A DNA stretch of 64,000 nucleotides from Watersipora subatra (taxonomy: Eukaryota; Bryozoa; Gymnolaemata; Cheilostomatida; Watersiporidae). Shown here piece after piece: positions 57,776 through 64,000 of the stretch; the first letter of the stretch is position 1, and each line of letters opens with the position of its first letter. Made by a program: the position numbers and the translations under genes. The stretch covers positions 67,972,672 through 68,036,671 of the forward strand of contig NC_088708.1 of the NCBI RefSeq assembly GCF_963576615.1. Direction: 5' to 3'. The notes below the pieces were generated by a model. It made no database searches, was not told the origin of the DNA, and was given only the letters and a program-made list of their open reading frames with translations.

Positions 57776-58651
57776 AAGTTGACTTGCAACAAAATTCACA
57801 TTACAGTTATTTGATATGAAAAGATTCACCATGTCTTACTCTGTTGTGTTGTAGATGCAAAATATGTGGAAAGGTGATTACAAGCTCTTAAAAGCTCAAA
57901 AACGAACAGAACATCGCAGCCACACGAGACCGCCGTAGTTTGGATTATTTTTCCAAAACGGCTCAAATGTGATGTAGTTGAGATAGATGGTTTCTGTTTA
58001 CACATTCTTGCAACCTTATTCGTCGAAATATTTTCACAAATATACTTCACGCATTCAATAAAACTATGTCTATTGTTCTTACGCGTCTGTTTTATCGTCA
58101 TTGTAATGCTGTCACTTTTAGCAGTGATATCTTTTAACTTACCGTAAAAATTCGTTTAATTTTTTAGCCTTAGCTTGAAGGAGTACATATCATTGTCTGA
58201 TAATCATGACGAGCCTGTTGGTCACTTGTGATAATCGAAAAGTGCTGCAGAAATTATTTGCAAAGTATTGAATCGCATGATCAGATTACGACTTGCCGAT
58301 TAGACCAGGCCGAAACAAAACTGTAAAGTAGTGAGCATCTATATTTGATACGGGGTCTTCGGTAAAACCCGAAGTGTTTGTCATAAACTAGTACTACGAT
58401 AAGTTTTATATTGAGCTTTGTATTGGCCTTTCAATTCACATGAGAACATATGTGACAAGACGATAACCAAATTTCGTGGCTACGTCATCGAAATAAAGAG
58501 ATTCCAATCTACGGCAGCTTTTCGTTTTTGAGCTTTTAAGAGCTTGTAATCACATTTCCACATATTTGGCACTTACAACACAACAGAGTAAGACATGGTG
58601 AATCTTTTGATACCAAATAACTGTAATGTGAATTTTGTTGCAAGTCAACCT
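57776..58651. mobile_element. TTAA-flanked inverted-repeat element, copy 2
   Basis: 876 bp bounded by TTAA (57772-57775, 58652-58655). It matches 10766-11648 in the same orientation along the whole length, with scattered substitutions and small indels. Confidence 0.88.
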
Positions 58652-61600
58652 TTAAAGTTACCAAAAGTAATCCCACCTATGTCAATAACTAAACATGTAA
58701 CTAAACATATGGTATGTTTATAGTTAGAGCGAGCTCTTATGGGCCCTCTCCCCTCCAACCCAATCCCCTCCATCCTTCTCTTTCCTTTCTATACTGTTCA
58801 TCTTAATGCAACGTGCTGTAGCAATTAAACCTCATTATGACTAATTTTGGACATTGAGAGTTGCTTTCTCTTTATTAGAATTGTGCATTTATATAAATAT
58901 ATAAATTCCCTTCTCATTATACTTATAAAACGCTGTAAGGAGATATAAAGAAATTGCAAGTTAATTGATGACCTTGCCAACAGATGAAAAGTGCTTCCAG
59001 CTTATTCCATCTGCCTCATAGATATATATACCTATGATAGGTATATATATATAGGTATATATATCTATGATCTGCCTATATACAGCAACTACAAATACTT
59101 GTACTATTGAACGAGGAAGAAAAATATCTTTTAAGAAAGTATATCAAATTTTGACCAGACAGATATGTATTATATGCTAAACAAAACTAAAAGTTATACC
59201 ATGATGTAATATTTTGGAAGGGCTACTAAAAATTAAATAAGAATAACAAATAAAAAAAATAAAAGAATTGAATGAACTAAAATCAATGAATATAAGTGTC
59301 ATACACCGATGATAATAATCATATTAGTGTGTGCTTGCGCCGTGCGTTTTCACATTTTGTCGTGATTTCATCCAAACTTCATCACATATGCTTCATGCCT
59401 TTCGCCAGGTCGCCAAATATATTTGGTGTCAAAACTCCATCTGGTTCCTGAGGCTTCTTAAACATCCACCCGCAGACTATCTGATTAAACATGAAAGAAA
59501 TCCTGGCTACGACGGACTTACTGTTACTTAGTAATATATTTACCACACATTGTACCCGCATGTAGAGCTGCCGCTGCTGGTGTTATTTTGATCCGCTCCT
59601 TCAGTATATTTGAATCTTTTGTGTTTGACTAGATAGTTCGAGCATTTTCATCATAGCAAATGAGTTTTTTATGATGAAATACATTTTACGCTGCCAAACT
59701 AAATAGATGGGTTTAGAAACTTAGAAATGAGACAAGCTAGAATATTAAACTTATTGGGTACCTTTTAGTTTAATTGCAATATTCTCTAATGTTGAAGCCT
59801 TGCTATAGCAATAGAATTATAGTTTTGTTATTACTACAGCAGGTAATGTTATGGTAACCTTACTCTATCTCCTTTTGTGCTGATGTTGCACAATCAAAAT
59901 GATCATTCTAAAAATCTTTTATTTTTTTGCCAAAATATATCAAATTCTGTGGAACTTGGATAATATGTAGGCTATAAATACTCCCTTTTTTGCCAAAAAA
60001 TATCCCGTTTTATGAGAACTGTAGTCAGAGCTTGCAGGAATAGTATTCCTGTCCTCACAGACATGTGGGCACATGCTTAGCATGCCAAGCAAAATGGTGC
60101 AGTGGGCAGTACATTAGCCACCTGTGTTTGCAAAAGGGTGGGATATGCCATTTGCTAGCGCCTTCCAACTCTTTGTATAAGTAACCACCCTCGCAGCTAT
60201 ATGTATGTATGTAAACACATTAGGCAGGTGTGATATTCATGAGGCAGAAAATATGAATCACACTTTGGGAATCGTAATTGTGTTGTGAAGGAACTTCTGA
60301 AGGTTTCAATTAAAGAATTACGTGTTGAAACAGAATGTGACTCTCTAGCTAACCTTTAAAATGTAGCTAGATATTATATTAATTCACACTGTTGCTGCGA
60401 GGAGATGAGGTTTGCACTTGAGTAACAAATCTAATTTCTTTTGATGACTTTCATCATTCCAGAACAGTCAGACAACTAAATTATGCCTCGTATCTAATTT
60501 ATATTGAAGGTCACGCTTTCTGCCTGTTCATTTGGTCTTATTTTAACCCACCCTCTCAGAAATAACTGTTCAGTTCCTTGTCTGAATATGTGAAGTATAC
60601 AGTCTCACACGTCTTTCCTGATAGACAAACTTTCATGTCCCAAGTTTGCTCTAATTTGGTAAATATAGCAGTGAGGTCTGTGATAGCATATCTTGATACT
60701 GATAGGTTAAATGTGCTATGAACTGATTGTCCAAAACACTCCGTGTTTTAAAAAAATATTTGAAGCTGGCGGTGGAAAAAAGTGTAAATTACAGGGAGTT
60801 TCAGTAAGGTCCCTGTCATGCTGAACTGAAGCTTTTGGCAAGTGGAACCGAATCTAAAAACCTTGCAACTAAGCAACTTCGGTCAACATTAGTTTCGCTC
60901 TAAAAGGCACTACTGAAGATGACATTTGATTGTACTACTGATTTATTCGTGCAGCTTATTGGTCAAAATTGGATTAGTTTGAAAATATATCTGAAGATTT
61001 AAAAGCTAGACTAATTTCTGAGACAGCAAAACTTTTGAACGAGTTCAACTAACCAATTCATTATTCATATATGCAGATTGCAGTCTGTTGTTCACTATCA
61101 TAGTTCATACAACGGAGTGACTCTATGCAAACCCCTGTTGCTGTCGTTTGGCTGTCTTTTCAGACCTACCAGAAATGATGACTAATTTTGGTTGATGTTG
61201 TGCTGGTACATTATAGAGTCTAAACTAACCACATACATGTATTAAAAAATATTACTGTCAACTCATTCCCTAGCCATACATTGGAATAAGTTTGAACATA
61301 TTGCTAATCAAAAGACTGTCGAGCGAGCTGTTATGATAATCGTTTAAAACAAAATTTTTTTTAATTAGTTCCCAGCAGCCAACTCGCTCGATAAACCAAT
61401 AAAAAGTCGTTTATTGTAATAAACTGATCAGGCTAAAGCATCTATTAAATAAATGGTTTTTTTATCGATTTTAGAAAAAACTGAAAACTTTACCGCGCTA
61501 CAATATTGGTTTTGCTTTGCAAGAATCATAGTAAAGAACGCATGATATTATGTTTCAAATAAAAAAATGGATATGAACTTTACCTAATCAATGGCCAATG

Positions 61601-61919
61601 CCGTTAAAGGTAAATTAGGCCATAAGACAACAACAAAAATAAAATAAAGAGTAGTAATATAAAAACATGCGTATTAGTAGCTATTATTCCTACTGTAGCT
61701 TTTAGCTTGCGCGCATATTAGCTTTAAAGCTACAAAGAGGCATTCTGGTATACTTGTTTATGAATCAATAGGAATATGAATCAATCAAAGGTGAATCAAT
61801 ACAATTAATCTTCAAATAGAAAGCTATTACAATAATTAAAAGGATGAAAAGTTTATTCAGTCATCGAAGAAACATTTACAAATAAGTTTTAAAGCAAATG
61901 CATTTCTTTATTTAAAATA
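58652..61919. other. No gene recognised; possible SINE fragment
   Basis: An AT palindrome lies at 59017-59070. At 60090-60160, ATGGTGCAGTGGGCAGTAC ... AGGGTGGGATATGCC resembles a worn tRNA-type SINE head. An open frame at 59331-59531 begins at GTG and is unidentified. The rest is AT-rich without coding signal. Confidence 0.4.
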
Positions 61920-62982
61920 ACTCTATTAAAACTTCTACCAAACTCATTCTATAACAATTGCATTTCTTTATTTAAAATAACTCTATTAAAACTTTTACCA
62001 AACTCATTCTATAACAATTGCATTTCTTTATTTAAAATAACTCTATTAAAACTTCTACCAAACACATTCTATAACAATTGCATTTCTTTATTTAAAATAA
62101 CTCTATTAAAACTTCTACCAAACTCATTCTATAACAATTGCATTTCTTTATTTAAAATAACTCTATTAAAACTTTTACCAAACTCATTCTATAACAATTG
62201 CATTTCTTTATTTAAAATAACTCTATTAAAACTTTTACCAAACTCATTCTATAACAATCGCATTTCTTTATTTAAAATGACTCTATTAAAACTTCTACCA
62301 AACTCATTCTATAACAATTGCATTTCTTTATTTAAAATAACTCTATTAAAACTTTTACCAAACTCATTCTATAACAATTGCATTTCTTTATTTAAAATAA
62401 CTCTATTAAAACTTTTACCAAACTCATTCTATAACAATCGCATTTCTTTATTTAAAATGACTCTATTAAAACTTCTACCAAACTCATTCTATAACAATTG
62501 CATTTCTTTATTTAAAATAACTCTATTAAAACTTTTACCAAACTCATTCTATAACAATCGCATTTCTTTATTTAAAATGACTCTATTAAAACTTCTACCA
62601 AACTCATTCTATAACAATTGCATTTCTTTATTTAAAATAACTCTATTAAAACTTTTACCAAACTCATTCTATAACAATCGCATTTCTTTATTTAAAATGA
62701 CTCTATTAAAACTTCTACCAAACTCATTCTATAACAATTGCATTTCTTTATTTAAAATAACTCTATTAAAACTTTTACCAAACTCATTCTATAACAATCG
62801 CATTTCTTTATTTAAAATGACTCTATTAAAACTTCTACCAAACTCATTCTATAACAATTGCATTTCTTTATTTAAAATAACTCTATTAAAACTTTTACCA
62901 AACTCATTCTATAACAATCGCATTTCTTTATTTAAAATGACTCTATTAAAACTTCTACCAAACTCATTCTATAACAATTGTA
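61920..62982. repeat. 60-bp satellite, 18 units, open in one frame
   Basis: Unit CTCTATTAAAACTTCTACCA then AACTCATTCTATAACAATTG and CATTTCTTTATTTAAAATAA. From 62401 on, two unit types alternate (TTCTACC...AATTG...AATAA and TTTTACC...AATCG...AATGA), making a 120-bp higher-order repeat. Because 60 is a multiple of 3, a frame stays open for over 1 kb (20-aa repeat LLKLLPNSFYNNCISLFKIT). There is no upstream coding context, so I do not call a gene. Confidence 0.97.
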
Positions 62983-63590
62983 AACTGATTAGAGAAAAAT
63001 ATAATTTCAATAAAAAGACTTTAATTTAATATTACGTTCATGAAGGAAATGTAATGGGAAATGTTATAATTCTATGTTTCCTTTTCTATGTTTAAGAAAG
63101 GCAATTTAATAGCTCAGGAAGTTATTATATAAACAAAAAATTGTTCTATATAAAGCTATTACTAGTAAACAAACGGTATCTCCTCTTTATTTAAACCATT
63201 AAAACCAAAAATTGTATATTAAAGCTATTATTTTTAGCCATAGTTTCAAGCCTCAATAAAATTCATTTGTAAAGCCCTGAAACATACTTTAATTGAGTTT
63301 TAAACAGTTATTTTAAAAAATTCATTCCAAGAGCAGGATCTGCAATTATTTTAATTTTGCTAATATCCTTCGTTTTTTCGTGACACCATTTTATCATTGT
63401 CGGCCATCTTTATAGACAACTTTTATCGTTAAAGCACGAAGCTTTTGCAATGAATTTTTGAAAAGGATGCTTTTGTTTGCAATTTTTTTTATTAGGCTTA
63501 GACTATCAAAACAACACCAAAAATACTATTAAATAAAAGATTAACGATCATTTTCTACAAATATGGCAGCTTTTTCGTGAGCGAGCGCAT
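62983..63590. other. No gene recognised
   Basis: AT-rich flank of the satellite. Confidence 0.45.
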
Positions 63591-63760
63591 GTGCAAACGT
63601 CTTGATGACGCAAAAAGAACGATGGAGGAAAGTTGTGTCCTTTTGTCCGTCTGTCTGAAGATGGATGTTAAGAAAAAAGATAGCATCATGCAAGATTTGA
63701 ACCCACAACCATTCATGTTGGTAGACTGAAACACTAACCACTGCATCAATCAATCATCTT
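63590..63760 (-). mobile_element. tRNA-derived SINE (probable)
   Basis: The minus strand reads TGCAGTGGTTAGTG (A-box region, 63732-63745) and GGTTCAAATCT (B box, 63693-63703), 29 bp apart, then a tail with GACAGACGGACAAAAGGACA. The ends do not fold as an acceptor stem, so this is a SINE rather than a functional tRNA. Confidence 0.65.
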
Positions 63761-64000
63761 CCTTGTCATGTATTATTGTGCATATATTTATTCTCTGTGT
63801 TTTATTGGCGCATTATAATCTCTCTCAGCACACAGGACTGCTGGGATACTAATACATGTCAAAAGCCGGACATTAGGCTGAGTTCCTTTAAAATGCTGTT
63901 CAAACTGCTTGAGAGGATTCCAAAGTTGACTTGTTGACTATGTTTATATCTACAGCCACATGGTAATAGATTCTATATTTGTAATCTAGTTATTCATCAT
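63761..64000. other. No feature recognised
   Basis: Short AT-rich end of the window. Confidence 0.4.

Noticed and set aside
62277-63029. 250-aa open frame with 20-residue repeats
   Set aside because: A 60-bp satellite necessarily keeps a frame open; the ATG exists only because one unit type has AATGA in place of AATAA, and there is no promoter or upstream coding context.
63690-63750. Possible functional tRNA gene on the minus strand
   Set aside because: A and B boxes are present but the acceptor and anticodon stems do not pair; a SINE fits better.

Overview
This is AT-rich, repeat-dense animal nuclear DNA. The genes have GT-AG introns and AATAAA poly(A) signals, and the transposons (Helitrons, LINEs, tRNA-type SINEs, TA- and TTAA-flanked elements) are typical of invertebrates. 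I cannot name the species; a lophotrochozoan such as a mollusc or bryozoan fits the style of the repeats, but that is a guess. No prokaryotic feature, CRISPR array or operon is present.

Three protein-coding genes can be read from end to end. (1) 6916-8900 (+), two exons, 410 aa: a homologue of human UPF0415/C7orf25 (DUF5614 + DUF1308). (2) 9943-19340 (-), six exons, 336 aa: mitochondrial dimethyladenosine transferase 1 (TFB1M). All splice phases close and the length matches the family. (3) 31277-34292 (+), two exons, 420 aa: a second C7orf25 paralogue whose only intron lies at a different position from that of the first copy. TFB1M therefore sits between two C7orf25 paralogues and is convergent with the first. 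Weaker single-exon candidates lie at 35630-35732, 36262-36471, 39841-40061, 45129-45296 (-) and 45319-45451.

Layout: 1-6425 is repeats: a tRNA-like Helitron-type element, two head-to-tail Helitrons at 923-5114 (the first with an AT tract and a LINE fragment inserted), a further Helitron 3' end and a third non-autonomous copy. 6426-19340 holds the first C7orf25 copy and TFB1M; the large TFB1M introns contain a TTAA-flanked inverted-repeat element, two pogo/Tigger-like TA elements, a nested palindrome and an inverted minisatellite. 20722-23682 is a decayed Ty3/gypsy-type LTR retrotransposon. 24777-30296 holds three inverted-repeat DNA elements and a LINE tail. 31277-34384 is the second C7orf25 copy. 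34385-64000 is mostly intergenic: many tandem arrays (12 to 148 bp units), LINE 3' tails, MITEs (one family with two copies), the second copy of the TTAA element, SINEs and a 60-bp satellite that happens to be open in one frame.

I see no operon-like system. The points most worth following are the paralogous C7orf25 pair with non-matching introns and PIN-like residues, the transposon lying directly against a TFB1M splice acceptor, the head-to-tail Helitrons, and several inverted-repeat elements with clear target-site duplications. All family calls come from reading the sequence; no database search was run.
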